This document shows positions 63,869-64,000 of a stretch of 64,000 nt of DNA, in pieces. The stretch spans positions 69,601 through 133,600 of the forward strand of contig CAYSTJ010000003.1 of assembly GCA_964434105.1 (NCBI GenBank). The letters are read 5' to 3'. Within the stretch, counting starts at the first letter, position 1, and every line of letters starts with the position of its first letter. The notes beneath the pieces were generated by a model. It saw only the letters and a program-made list of their open reading frames with translations. It had not been told where the DNA came from and did no database searches. Made by a program: the position numbers and the translations under genes. This DNA comes from CAYNST01 sp964434105 (GTDB lineage: Bacteria; Pseudomonadota; Gammaproteobacteria; Pseudomonadales; Cellvibrionaceae).

Positions 63869-63896
63869 CTTGCATTCCAGATTTTATTAGGTATTA
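63869..63896 (+). promoter_or_regulatory. Putative sigma70 promoter of tRNA-Pro
   Basis: TTGCAT (63869-63874) and TATTAT (63891-63896) with 16-base spacing, about 50 bp before the mature tRNA start. Confidence 0.6.
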
Positions 63897-63946
63897 TTTG
63901 CGTCCTTCGACGAAGTCGGCAAACGACGACTTAAGCCGAAGGGTAT

Positions 63947-64000
63947 CGGAGCGTAGCGCAGCCTGGTAGCGCACTACACTGGGGGTGTAGTGGTCGTGGG
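63947..64000 (+). tRNA. tRNA-Pro (anticodon GGG), cut by the window end
   Basis: Acceptor 5' strand CGGAGCG, D-arm GCGCAGCCTGGTAGCGC and anticodon arm CTACA-CTGGGGG-TGTAG with GGG in the loop are typical of bacterial tRNA-Pro. The first 54 bases lie in the window; the T-arm and 3' acceptor strand are outside it. Confidence 0.95.

Overview
The window looks like a chromosomal segment of a marine or brackish, respiring, polysaccharide-degrading gammaproteobacterium, possibly near the Cellvibrionales. The evidence is indirect. There is a lipoprotein GH5 cellulase with a long Pro-Thr linker, a DUF3450/two-ExbB/TonB/TPR cluster of the Shewanella/Vibrio TonB2 kind, a NhaP2-type antiporter, an ETF/ETF-QO set and a Tus-like protein. 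No rRNA, CRISPR array or intact insertion sequence is visible. Species cannot be named from the sequence alone.

Layout. 0-8.7 kb: a 5'-truncated TrkH K+ channel, an SLC13-type permease with RCK_C domains, the GH5 cellulase, a VIT-family transporter, and a tyrosine recombinase convergent with a Tus-like replication-terminator protein. 8.7-10.2 kb: a low-density stretch with a GNAT fragment, a 15-bp direct repeat, a small periplasmic protein and a MITE-like repeat. 10.2-18.7 kb: a MacA-MacB-NodT export operon, an MscS channel, a K+/H+ antiporter and a periplasmic c-type cytochrome. 18.8-23.9 kb: the six-gene TonB energising operon. 24.1-31.6 kb: a seven-gene V/A-type ATPase operon in the order B-D-I-K-E-DUF2764-A, divergent from ackA and pta (32.2-35.6 kb). 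35.8-38.1 kb: a short-Q-loop (CIO-like) cytochrome bd oxidase. 38.2-41.4 kb: a CDF metal exporter divergent from a bufferin/HvfABC RiPP operon. 41.3-51.1 kb: a zinc-peptidase-like lipoprotein, an S8 subtilase lipoprotein, Prc protease, exonuclease III and a degenerate membrane hybrid sensor. 51.2-54.7 kb: etfBA divergent from ETF-QO. 54.9-64 kb: a DUF4823 lipoprotein, TesB, a small unknown protein, a structured intergenic region with a terminator and a CRP-type site, a membrane M48 peptidase with three tandem AIM24 paralogues, a large DUF349 protein, and a tRNA-Pro(GGG) cut by the window end.

How it fits together. Several modules concern ion gradients and energy: TrkH, NhaP2, MscS, the V-type ATPase (its K subunit keeps most known Na+ ligands), cytochrome bd, Ack-Pta and ETF. 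Others concern the envelope and export: TonB, MacAB-NodT, Prc and the surface lipoproteins. The least explained parts are the M48 + 3xAIM24 operon, the degenerate hybrid kinase beside etfBA, the Tus-like/tyrosine recombinase pair with its nearby direct repeats, two MITE-like subfamilies sharing one terminal inverted repeat, and a dispersed CTATTCAG repeat family confined to intergenic DNA.
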